A DNA stretch of 47,715 nt from the NCBI GenBank assembly GCA_026125665.1, contig JAHCKS010000034.1, positions 1-47,715 on the forward strand. The letters run 5' to 3'. Source of the DNA: Rubrivivax sp. GTDB taxonomy: Bacteria; Pseudomonadota; Gammaproteobacteria; Burkholderiales; Burkholderiaceae_C. The position numbers and the translations under genes are program-made. Below the pieces are notes generated by a model. The model did no database searches, was not told the origin of the DNA, and saw only the letters and a program-made list of their open reading frames with translations. Positions within the stretch are counted from its first letter, which is position 1; every line of letters begins with the position of its first letter. Shown here piece by piece: positions 41,697-47,715 of the stretch.

Positions 41697-41710
41697 TTGA
41701 TCTGGTTCAG
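41697..41710. promoter_or_regulatory. FNR/AcpR-like box between had and korA
   Basis: TTGAT-CTGG-TTCAG matches the FNR consensus TTGAT-N4-ATCAA at 8 of 10, with one half-site perfect. It is about 82 bases before korA and 134 before had, on opposite strands. Anaerobic benzoate genes of Azoarcus sp. CIB need the FNR-type activator AcpR, so a comparable site is expected here. Confidence 0.5.
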
Positions 41711-41785
41711 GGACGCGCACCGCCGGTGCCGGTTCACTGCGGGCACGGTGGCAAACCGATGCGACGAGTGCGAACAGGATCCGCG

Positions 41786-43624
41786 ATGGCCGAAACCGCT
41801 GCCCGCCCGACCTCCTTCTCGGTGGCCGTCGCCGGCAGCGGCGGCGCGGGCGTGATGACCGCCGGCGAGCTGCTGCTCGACGCGGCTTCGCGCGCCGGCC
41901 TGTTCGGCCTGATGGTGCGCACCAGCGGCCCGCAGATCCGCGGCGGCGAAGCCGCCGCGCTGCTGCGCCTGGCGCCGCATCCGGTGGCCACGCTCGACGA
42001 CCGCTTCGACCTGCTGGTGGCGATCGACTGGCAGAACGTCGTGCGGTTCGCGGACGAGATCCCGCTGGCCGCCGGCAGCCTCGTCGTCGGCGACAGCGAC
42101 GCCGGCGAAGCGCCGGCCGCGCTGCTGCAGGGCGGCGCCACGCTGGCGGCGCTGCCGCTGAAGAAGAACGCCAAGGCCGCCGGCGGCTGGGTGAACATGA
42201 TCGCCCTGGGCCTGGCCGGCGCCTGCGCCGGGCTGCCGCTGGCGGCGCTGGAATCGGCGCTGAAGGCCGCCTGGAAGCGCGGCGACGAGGCACTGCGGAC
42301 CAACCTCGCGACGCTGGCGCAAGGCGTGGCGCTGGCGCGCGACCTGCCGCTGCACGGGGCGGCGCTGGGCGCGGCGGTGCAGGCGGCGTCGGCGCCGCCG
42401 GCCGCGGCGCGCCGCTGGCTGCTTTCCGGCAACGAGGCCGCCGGCTGCGGCGCGCTGCGGGGCGGCGTGCGCTTCGTCGCCGCCTACCCGATCACGCCGG
42501 CCACCGAGATGCTCGAATGGATGGCGCCGGCGCTGGCGCGCCTGGGCGGCGCGCTCGTGCAGGCCGAGGACGAGCTCGCCTCGGTGAACATGATCCTCGG
42601 CGCCAGCTACGGCGGCGTGCCCTCGCTCACCGCGACCGCAGGCCCGGGACTGGCCCTGATGACCGAAGGCATCGGCCTGGGTGTCGCGGCCGAGGTGCCG
42701 ATCGTGATCGTCGACGTGATGCGCGGCGGGCCCTCCACCGGCATTCCGGCCAAGAGCGAGCAGAGCGATCTCGCGATCGCGGTGGACGGCCTGCACGGCG
42801 ACGCGCCGCGCCTGGTGCTCGCGCCAACCTCCATTGCCGACTGCGTCGCCACCAGCGAGTGGGCGGTGCGGCTCGCCGAGGCACTGCAGTGCCCGGCGAT
42901 CCTTCTCAACGACCAGTTCCTCGGCCAGTCGCGCGCGGTCATCGAGCAGCCGGCGCCGGCCGCGGCACCGGCGCAGCGGCTCTTCGCCGCCGCACCGGCC
43001 GCCTGCACGGCCGGCGGCGAAGCGCCGCCGCCCTATCGCCGCTACGCCGATACCGCGAGCGGCGTCTCGCCGATGGCACGCCCCGGCACGCCGGGCACCG
43101 TCTACACCGCCGACGGCCTGGAGCACAACGAGCGCGGCCTGCCGAGCAGCGGCGCCGCCGACCATCGCCGCCAGCTCGACAAGCGCGCGCGCAAGCTCGA
43201 TCGCCACGACTACGGCGAGCGCTGGGCCGACGTCGAGGGCGACGCCGACCTGGCCGTGATCACCTTCGGCTCGACGACCGGCGCGGTCCGCGAGGCGATC
43301 GCTCGCGTCGCCGCGCGGGGCACGGCGCTGCGCCTCGTGGCGCTGCGCCTGCTCTCGCCGCTGCAGGCGGCGAGCATGGCGCATGCGCTGGCCGGCGTGC
43401 GCGAGGTGCTGGTCGTCGAGCAGAACCACGGCGGCCAGCTGCTGCGCTACCTGCGTGGCCGTGTCGACCTGCCGGGCCGCCCGCGCGGGCTGCACCGTGC
43501 CGGGCCGCTGCCGCTGCGCCCCGGCGAGCTCGCCGCCGCCTTCGCCGACTGGGCCGCGGCGGTGACCCGGCACGAGGCGCGCGGCCACGGCCGGCCGGCC
43601 GGCCGCGAGGAGCGCACGCCATGA
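41786..43624 (+). CDS. korA: 2-oxoglutarate:ferredoxin oxidoreductase, fused gamma-alpha subunit
   Basis: A 612-residue fusion. Residues 10-190 are the gamma domain (VAVAGSGGAGVMTAGELLL, RTSGPQIRGGEAAALL). Residues 210-590 are the alpha (pyrimidine-binding) domain (FVAAYPITPATEMLEWMAP, TATAGPGLALMTEGIG, DVMRGGPSTGIPAKSEQSD). With KorB it oxidises 2-oxoglutarate to succinyl-CoA and reduces the low-potential ferredoxin that feeds benzoyl-CoA reductase. Start ATG 41786 follows AGGATCC and directly precedes the conserved gamma motif; longer in-frame starts exist but add no conserved sequence. ATGA overlap with korB. Divergent from the bcr operon. Confidence 0.93.
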   Translation: MAETAARPTSFSVAVAGSGGAGVMTAGELLLDAASRAGLFGLMVRTSGPQIRGGEAAALLRLAPHPVATLDDRFDLLVAIDWQNVVRFADEIPLAAGSLVVGDSDAGEAPAALLQGGATLAALPLKKNAKAAGGWVNMIALGLAGACAGLPLAALESALKAAWKRGDEALRTNLATLAQGVALARDLPLHGAALGAAVQAASAPPAAARRWLLSGNEAAGCGALRGGVRFVAAYPITPATEMLEWMAPALARLGGALVQAEDELASVNMILGASYGGVPSLTATAGPGLALMTEGIGLGVAAEVPIVIVDVMRGGPSTGIPAKSEQSDLAIAVDGLHGDAPRLVLAPTSIADCVATSEWAVRLAEALQCPAILLNDQFLGQSRAVIEQPAPAAAPAQRLFAAAPAACTAGGEAPPPYRRYADTASGVSPMARPGTPGTVYTADGLEHNERGLPSSGAADHRRQLDKRARKLDRHDYGERWADVEGDADLAVITFGSTTGAVREAIARVAARGTALRLVALRLLSPLQAASMAHALAGVREVLVVEQNHGGQLLRYLRGRVDLPGRPRGLHRAGPLPLRPGELAAAFADWAAAVTRHEARGHGRPAGREERTP

Positions 43625-44490
43625 ACGACATGACGCTGCCGCCCGGCCCACCGGCCGTGCCGGGCGAGTCGCCGGCGGGCTGCTACGGCGCGGCCGACTA
43701 CAAGTCCGACTACAAGCCCATCTGGTGCCCGGGCTGCGGCGACTACACGGTGCTGTCGTCGCTGACCAAGGCGCTGGCGCAGTTGCAGCGGCCGCCGCAC
43801 GACGTGGCCTTGGTGTCGGGCATCGGCTGCAGCTCGCGCATTCCGGCCTACACGCAGTGCTACGGCCTGCACGGCGTGCACGGCCGCGCGCTGGCCGCCG
43901 GCACCGGGCTGAAGGTGGCGAGGCCCGACCTCACGGTGATCGTCGCCGGCGGCGACGGCGACGGCTACTCGATCGGCGGCAACCACTTCCTGCACGCCTG
44001 CCGCCGCAACGTCGACCTCACGTACCTCGTAATGGACAACCACGTGTACGGCATGACCAAGGGCCAGGCCTCGCCGACGACCGAGCCCGACTGGGACAAC
44101 AAGCTCGCACCGGGCGGCACCGGCGTGCGGGCGTTCCACCCGCTGGTCATCGCGCTCGCCTCGGGGGCCAACTTCGTGGCGCGTGCGTTCTCGGGCGACC
44201 CCAACGGCACCGCCGACCTCATCGCGCAGGCGATCCGCCACCCGGGCTTCTCGTTCGTCGAGATCCTGAGCCCCTGCGTCACGTTCCGGCCCGAGCAGCG
44301 CGGCTGGCGCGACCTGGTGCACGCCGCGCCGGTGGCCGAGACCGACGACCCGGCCCGTGCGGCGCGCCGCATCATGACCGACGACGGCTTCAACATCGGC
44401 GTGCTCTACGCCGGCCGGCGGCCCGTGTACACACGCCCCGCCGCCGAGCGCGGCGACCTGGCCTCGATCGAGCGGGAGTTCGAGCTGTGA
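43621..44490 (+). CDS. korB: 2-oxoglutarate:ferredoxin oxidoreductase, beta subunit
   Basis: A 289-residue thiamine-diphosphate-binding subunit. Cysteine ligands of a [4Fe-4S] cluster are in PIWCPGCGDYTVL and SGIGCSSRIPAY, with a later cysteine in ILSPCVTF. The ThDP/Mg motif is AGGDGDGYSIGGNHFLHACRRN with DNHVYGMTKGQASPT. It forms the KorAB complex with the fused gamma-alpha subunit, and its start overlaps korA's stop by ATGA. A 60-base tandem repeat follows its stop. In Thauera the same two-gene kor unit accompanies the benzoyl-CoA cluster. Confidence 0.94.
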   Translation: MNDMTLPPGPPAVPGESPAGCYGAADYKSDYKPIWCPGCGDYTVLSSLTKALAQLQRPPHDVALVSGIGCSSRIPAYTQCYGLHGVHGRALAAGTGLKVARPDLTVIVAGGDGDGYSIGGNHFLHACRRNVDLTYLVMDNHVYGMTKGQASPTTEPDWDNKLAPGGTGVRAFHPLVIALASGANFVARAFSGDPNGTADLIAQAIRHPGFSFVEILSPCVTFRPEQRGWRDLVHAAPVAETDDPARAARRIMTDDGFNIGVLYAGRRPVYTRPAAERGDLASIEREFEL

Positions 44491-44491
44491 G

Positions 44492-44605
44492 CCGCCGGGC
44501 CGCTCCCGAGGCGAACGCCGCAGCGCGCAGCGCGCAGGCCACGTTCATGCCCCGCCGGGCCGTTCCCAGGGCGAACGCCGCAGCGCGCAGCGAGCAGGCT
44601 GCACG
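44492..44605. repeat. Tandem 60-bp direct repeat with leader ORF
   Basis: Two units with exact 60-base period (44492-44551 and 44552-44605) both contain GCGAACGCCGCAGCGCGCAG. They fill the space between korB and the ferritin-like gene. Within them a 20-codon ORF (ATG 44547, TGA 44607) ends overlapping the ferritin-like ATG, so it could act as a coupled leader. No Shine-Dalgarno stands before the ferritin-like gene. Confidence 0.8.
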
Positions 44606-45118
44606 ATGAACGCGCCGCAGTCACTCGACGAGCTGATGGCCCAGGCGCTGGCGATGGAGCGCGAAGCCGTGGCGCGCTACACCGAGCTCGCCGACATGAT
44701 GGAGGTGCACAACAACACCGAGGTCGCGGCGCTCTTTCGCAAGATGGCCGAGGTGGAGGGCCACCACGTCGCGCAGATCCTCGCCGACATGGGCTGGGCC
44801 GAGGACACGCCGGCGCCGCGCGCCGCCGGTGCCTGGGCCACGCCCGAGGGACCGGAGACGGTGCCGCTGGACGAGATGCATTACCTGATGCATCCGTGGC
44901 ACGCGCTCAGGCTGGCGCTCGCCGCGGAGCAGCGCGCCGCCGACTTCTTCGACGCGCTGGCGCGCACGACGACGCTCGACACGATCCGTCGAGCCGCCGA
45001 GGAGATGCGCGCCGAGGAGCTGGCGCATGTCGCGCTGGTGCGCGACTGGCTCGCCAAGGTGCCGCGGCCCGGCCCCGACTGGGCCGTCGATCCCGACCCG
45101 GCCCGCCACGCCGACTGA
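44606..45118 (+). CDS. Ferritin-like/rubrerythrin-type di-iron protein
   Basis: A 170-residue protein of the ferritin-like superfamily. Repeated iron-ligand patterns are visible: AMEREAVARYTELADMM, MAEVEGHHVAQIL, LAAEQRAADFFDAL and MRAEELAHVALVRDWL, giving two E...ExxH sets as in rubrerythrin. There is no C-terminal rubredoxin domain. It follows korB in the kor/badI operon. A peroxide- or O2-scavenging role that protects oxygen-sensitive benzoyl-CoA reductase and KorAB is plausible but inferred. The 60-bp repeat upstream replaces the normal ribosome binding region. Confidence 0.82.
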   Translation: MNAPQSLDELMAQALAMEREAVARYTELADMMEVHNNTEVAALFRKMAEVEGHHVAQILADMGWAEDTPAPRAAGAWATPEGPETVPLDEMHYLMHPWHALRLALAAEQRAADFFDALARTTTLDTIRRAAEEMRAEELAHVALVRDWLAKVPRPGPDWAVDPDPARHAD

Positions 45119-45160
45119 ACTGAACCACCCGGCGACCCGAGGCCCGAGGAGACCCGAGAC

Positions 45161-45565
45161 ATGCGCGTGCTGCTGCCCCCGGGCTGGACGAACCCGATCG
45201 GCTATGCCAACGGCATCGACGTCGACGCCGGCCGTCTCGTCTTCATCGCCGGACAGGTGGGCTGGAATGCCGCGCAGGTGTTCGAGTCCGACGCGCTCGT
45301 GCCGCAGTTCGAGCAGGCGCTTCGCAACGTGCTCGACGTGCTCGCCGAGGCGGGCGGGCGGCCGCACCACGTCTGCCGCATGACCGCCTACTGCGTCGAC
45401 CGGCCGGGCTACCTGGCGGCGCGCGCCGAGCTCGGCGCCGTCTGGCGGCGCCTGATGGGGCGTCACTACCCGGCGATGAGCCTCGTCTTCGTCGCCGACC
45501 TGCTCGACCACCCGGCGCGCATCGAGCTCGAGGCCACCGCGGTGCTGCCGCGCATTCCGGACTGA
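45161..45565 (+). CDS. RidA/YjgF-family protein
   Basis: A 134-residue RidA-fold protein. It begins LPPGWTNPIGYANGIDVDAG and continues with RLVFIAGQVGWNA, FEQALRNVLDVLAEAGGRPHHV and MTAYCVDRPGYLAARAELG, the normal Rid sequence rhythm. The critical arginine of true RidA imine deaminases, expected near the end (in an (A/V)RIE-type segment), appears as ARIELEATAVLP. Genes of this family recur in aromatic degradation operons, where a deaminase or hydrolase function is presumed. GAGGAGACCCGAG precedes the ATG. badI follows after only five bases, so they are co-transcribed. Confidence 0.85.
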   Translation: MRVLLPPGWTNPIGYANGIDVDAGRLVFIAGQVGWNAAQVFESDALVPQFEQALRNVLDVLAEAGGRPHHVCRMTAYCVDRPGYLAARAELGAVWRRLMGRHYPAMSLVFVADLLDHPARIELEATAVLPRIPD

Positions 45566-45570
45566 AGGCC

Positions 45571-46365
45571 ATGGACTACCAGGACATCCTCGTGCAGCGG
45601 CGCGCCAGCGCCGAGTGGATCACGATCAACCGGCCCGAGCGCCTGAACGCCTTTCGCGGGCGCACCTGCGACGAGCTCATCCACGCGCTGCAGCGTGCGG
45701 CCTGGGACCGCGACGTCGCGAGCATCGTGCTCGCCGGTGCCGGCGAACGCGCGTTCTGCACCGGCGGCGACCAGGCCGCGCACGAGTCGGGCAGCGCGGG
45801 ACAGTACGACGGCCGCGGCACGATCGGCCTGCCGATGGAGGAGCTGCACGCGGCGATCCGCGACGCGCCCAAGCCGGTGATCGCGCGCGTGCAGGGCTAC
45901 GCCATCGGCGGCGGCAACGTGCTGGCCACGCTGTGCGACCTGACGATCGCCTCCGACAAGGCGGTGTTCGGGCAGGTCGGGCCGAAGGTCGGCTCGGTCG
46001 ACCCCGGCTACGGCACGGCGCTGCTGGCGCGCGTCGTGGGCGAGAAGAAGGCACGCGAGATGTGGTACCTGTGCCGCCGCTACGGCGCCGCCGAGGCGCT
46101 GGCGATGGGGCTCGTGAACGCCGTCGTGCCGCACGAGCAGCTCGACGCCGAGGTCGAGCGGTGGTGCGCCGAGATCGAGCAGAAGAGCCCGACCGCGATC
46201 GCCATTGCCAAGCGCTCGTTCAACATGGACACGGCGCACCAGGCCGGCATCGCCGGGCTCGGCCTGTACGCGCTGAAGCTGTACTACGAGACCGACGAGT
46301 CGCGCGAAGGCGTGCGCGCCTTCAACGACAAGCGCGCGCCGGACTTCCGCCGCCACGTGCGCTGA
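45571..46365 (+). CDS. badI: 2-ketocyclohexanecarboxyl-CoA hydrolase
   Basis: A 264-residue crotonase-superfamily hydrolase very similar in reading to Rhodopseudomonas BadI: INRPERLNAFRGRTCDELI, ERAFCTGGDQAAHES, GLPMEELHAAIRDAPKPVIA, GYAIGGGNVLATLCDLTIAS, FGQVGPKVGSVDPGYGT and AKRSFNMDTAHQAGIAGLG. BadI opens 2-ketocyclohexane-1-carbonyl-CoA to pimeloyl-CoA, the ring-cleavage step of the cyclohexanecarboxylate/Rhodopseudomonas benzoate branch. Its presence next to oah means the organism carries both types of ring-opening enzyme. MenB-type naphthoyl synthase is an alternative family, but the motifs favour BadI. Located in the kor operon. Confidence 0.9.
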   Translation: MDYQDILVQRRASAEWITINRPERLNAFRGRTCDELIHALQRAAWDRDVASIVLAGAGERAFCTGGDQAAHESGSAGQYDGRGTIGLPMEELHAAIRDAPKPVIARVQGYAIGGGNVLATLCDLTIASDKAVFGQVGPKVGSVDPGYGTALLARVVGEKKAREMWYLCRRYGAAEALAMGLVNAVVPHEQLDAEVERWCAEIEQKSPTAIAIAKRSFNMDTAHQAGIAGLGLYALKLYYETDESREGVRAFNDKRAPDFRRHVR

Positions 46366-46401
46366 CGGCGGCGGATCGGGCTCGCGCCGCGGAGAACACC
46401 G

Positions 46402-46989
46402 ATGTTGCAGGTCGTCATCCAGGGCCGCGGCGGCCAGGGCGCGCAGACCGCCGGGCAACTGCTCGCCGCCGCGCTCTTCGCCGCCGGCCGGGAGGTGCAG
46501 TGTTTCGCCTCCTACGGCGGCGCGCGGCGCGGCACACCCGTGAGCGCCTTCCTGCGCGCCGACGCCCGGCCGATCCGCCTGCGCTGCGACATCGAACGCG
46601 CCGACGCGATCCTGTGCTTCGACGCGAGCCTGCTCGCGCCGCCGCTGCTCGCCTGCGCCGGCGAGCACACGCTGATCGTCGTCAACTCGGCGCAGGATGC
46701 AGGGCACTTCGTGCACGCGCTGCCGGGCCGCCGCGTGCTGCCGGTGGACGCGCTGGCGATCTCGCGCCGGCACGGGCTCGGGCGGATCGTCAACTCGGCG
46801 TTGCTCGGCGCCTTCGCGTGCGCGCTCGGCACGCTCACCGCGGCCGGCGCCGGCGGCACGCCCGACCTCGCGCTGATGCAGGCGACGCTCGGCGAGCGCT
46901 CGCCGAGGCTGCGCGACGAGAACCTCGCCGCCTGCGCCGAAGGCTGGCGCGCCGCCGACGCGCTGCTGCGCACGGAGGCGCTGTCGTGA
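46402..46989 (+). CDS. 2-oxoacid:acceptor oxidoreductase gamma subunit
   Basis: A 195-residue gamma-subunit homologue: VVIQGRGGQGAQTAGQLLAA followed by VQCFASYGGARRGTPVSAFL and DAILCFDASLL. Family members (PorC, VorC, PadE) belong to pyruvate, ketoisovalerate or phenylglyoxylate oxidoreductases. KorA already contains its own gamma domain, so this gene belongs to a second enzyme. The GTGA overlap with the following GltD-like gene makes them a unit; phenylglyoxylate:NAD+ oxidoreductase (PadE with PadH) is the closest precedent. Remaining subunits would lie beyond the right edge. Substrate not determinable here. Confidence 0.85.
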   Translation: MLQVVIQGRGGQGAQTAGQLLAAALFAAGREVQCFASYGGARRGTPVSAFLRADARPIRLRCDIERADAILCFDASLLAPPLLACAGEHTLIVVNSAQDAGHFVHALPGRRVLPVDALAISRRHGLGRIVNSALLGAFACALGTLTAAGAGGTPDLALMQATLGERSPRLRDENLAACAEGWRAADALLRTEALS

Positions 46990-47715
46990 ACGCGCCGCTT
47001 TGCGCAACGGCCGTGCCGCCGACCTGGACCACCGGCACGACCGAGGTCTTCAAGACCGGCACCTGGCGTGCCGCGCTGCCGCAGCACGAGCAGGCGCTGT
47101 CGCCGTGCCACCTCGCATGCCCGGTGGGCGGCGAGATCGCGGCGTGGATCGGCCACGCCCGCGCCGGCGACTGGCAGCGCGCCTTCGAGGTGCTGGTGCG
47201 GCACAACCCGTTCCCGGCCATCGCCGGGCGCGTGTGCCACCACCCGTGCGAGAGCGTGTGCAACCGCGCCGCACTGGACGACGCGATCTCGATCTGCCGC
47301 CTCGAGCGCTTCGCCGGCGACCGCGCGCTCGCCGAGGGCTGGGCCCTGCCGGCCCCCGCAGCGTCGCGCGACGCACACGTGGCCGTCGTCGGCGCCGGCC
47401 CGGCCGGCCTGTCGGCGGCGTACCAGTTGCGCCGCCGCGGCTGGCGCGTCACGGTGTACGAAGCGAGCGCCGCGCCGGGTGGGCTGCTGCGCCACGGCAT
47501 CCCGCCGTACCGCCTGCCGCGCGACGTGCTCGACGCGGAGATCGCGCGCATCGTGGCGCTCGGCGTCGAGCTGCGCTGCGGCGAGGCCCTGGCGAGCCCG
47601 GCGCAGTGGCGCACGCTGCGCGAGCGGCACGACGCGGTCTTCGTGGCCATCGGGGCGGCGCGCGCGAAGCGCCTGCCCGGGCTCGAGGTGGACGGCGTGC
47701 GCGTGCTCGACGGCG
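46986..47715 (+). CDS. GltD/PadH-like FAD Fe-S oxidoreductase, 3' end cut
   Basis: At least 243 residues of a glutamate-synthase-small-subunit-like flavoprotein, cut by the window end. The N-terminal cysteines SPCHLACPVGGEI and GRVCHHPCESVCNR are ligands for two [4Fe-4S] clusters. The FAD dinucleotide motif is VAVVGAGPAGLSAAYQL, followed by YEASAAPGGLLRHGIPPYRLP. Start GTG 46986 overlaps the gamma-subunit stop. Such subunits pass electrons between NAD(P)H and ferredoxin-type centres. Comparable proteins are PadH of phenylglyoxylate dehydrogenase and the BzdV-type protein of anaerobic benzoate clusters. Choosing between them needs the genes to the right. Confidence 0.87.
   Translation, partial: MNAPLCATAVPPTWTTGTTEVFKTGTWRAALPQHEQALSPCHLACPVGGEIAAWIGHARAGDWQRAFEVLVRHNPFPAIAGRVCHHPCESVCNRAALDDAISICRLERFAGDRALAEGWALPAPAASRDAHVAVVGAGPAGLSAAYQLRRRGWRVTVYEASAAPGGLLRHGIPPYRLPRDVLDAEIARIVALGVELRCGEALASPAQWRTLRERHDAVFVAIGAARAKRLPGLEVDGVRVLDG

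Noticed and set aside
1-47715. tRNA, rRNA or phage/plasmid genes
   Set aside because: No tRNA- or rRNA-like sequence, integrase, transposase, replication or structural phage gene was recognised on either strand.

Overview
The window is very GC-rich (roughly 70% or more by eye). It reads as a facultatively anaerobic, probably denitrifying betaproteobacterium of the Burkholderiales/Rhodocyclales type. Supporting signs are a Thauera-type ATP-dependent benzoyl-CoA reductase operon, FabA/FabB unsaturated fatty acid synthesis, an NsrR-type NO sensor, oxygen-independent ubiquinone genes (ubiT, ubiU, ubiV), a class III ribonucleotide reductase and a PEP-CTERM protein. No phylogenetic calculation was possible, so the taxon is an inference.

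Layout. (1) 1-7419: end of an aryl/acyl-CoA ligase gene, a DUF2249 protein, two polytopic membrane proteins, two hemerythrins, a tandem GNAT protein, a MIP18-type protein and nsrR. This looks like an NO/Fe-S stress cluster. (2) 7694-9456: fabA-fabB, followed by two large inverted-repeat elements. (3) 9936-16869: a PlsC-like acyltransferase, then nrdD, a separately encoded NrdD glycyl-radical domain and nrdG, facing ubiU-ubiV-ubiT. An FNR-like box lies before nrdD and a weak one before ubiU. (4) 16990-22706: repeat elements, a three-gene cluster of unknown function, and a hybrid histidine kinase with an OmpR-type regulator. (5) 22707-30617: accessory stretch with a broken Calx-beta gene, a glycoside-hydrolase-like lipoprotein, a PEP-CTERM protein, an alpha/beta hydrolase, a TIR-transmembrane-14xWD40 protein and a methyltransferase. 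(6) 30837-32823: a small ORF, a radical SAM/SPASM enzyme and an AhpD-like protein. (7) 32951-41570, minus strand: had-oah-dch-bcrC-[repeat insertion]-bcrB-bcrA-bcrD-fdx. (8) 41786-47715, plus strand: korA-korB, a ferritin-like protein, a RidA-like protein, badI, an oxidoreductase gamma subunit and a GltD-like flavoprotein cut by the window end.

How it works together. BcrCBAD reduces benzoyl-CoA with electrons from the 2[4Fe-4S] ferredoxin, which KorAB can re-reduce at the expense of 2-oxoglutarate. Dch, Had and Oah then hydrate, oxidise and open the ring. BadI implies an additional Rhodopseudomonas-type branch for cyclohexane-carboxylate-like substrates. Sequences close to the FNR/Anr box (TTGAT-N4-ATCAA) recur before several anaerobic genes, suggesting one oxygen-responsive regulator ties the modules together.

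The most noteworthy items are: the split NrdD, with one in-frame TGA and a new Shine-Dalgarno sequence between the parts; a 124-bp MITE-like element with 25-bp terminal inverted repeats, present near ubiU and inserted between bcrC and bcrB; paired inverted elements after fabB; the TIR-TM-WD40 locus; and a radical SAM enzyme preceded by a possible precursor peptide.
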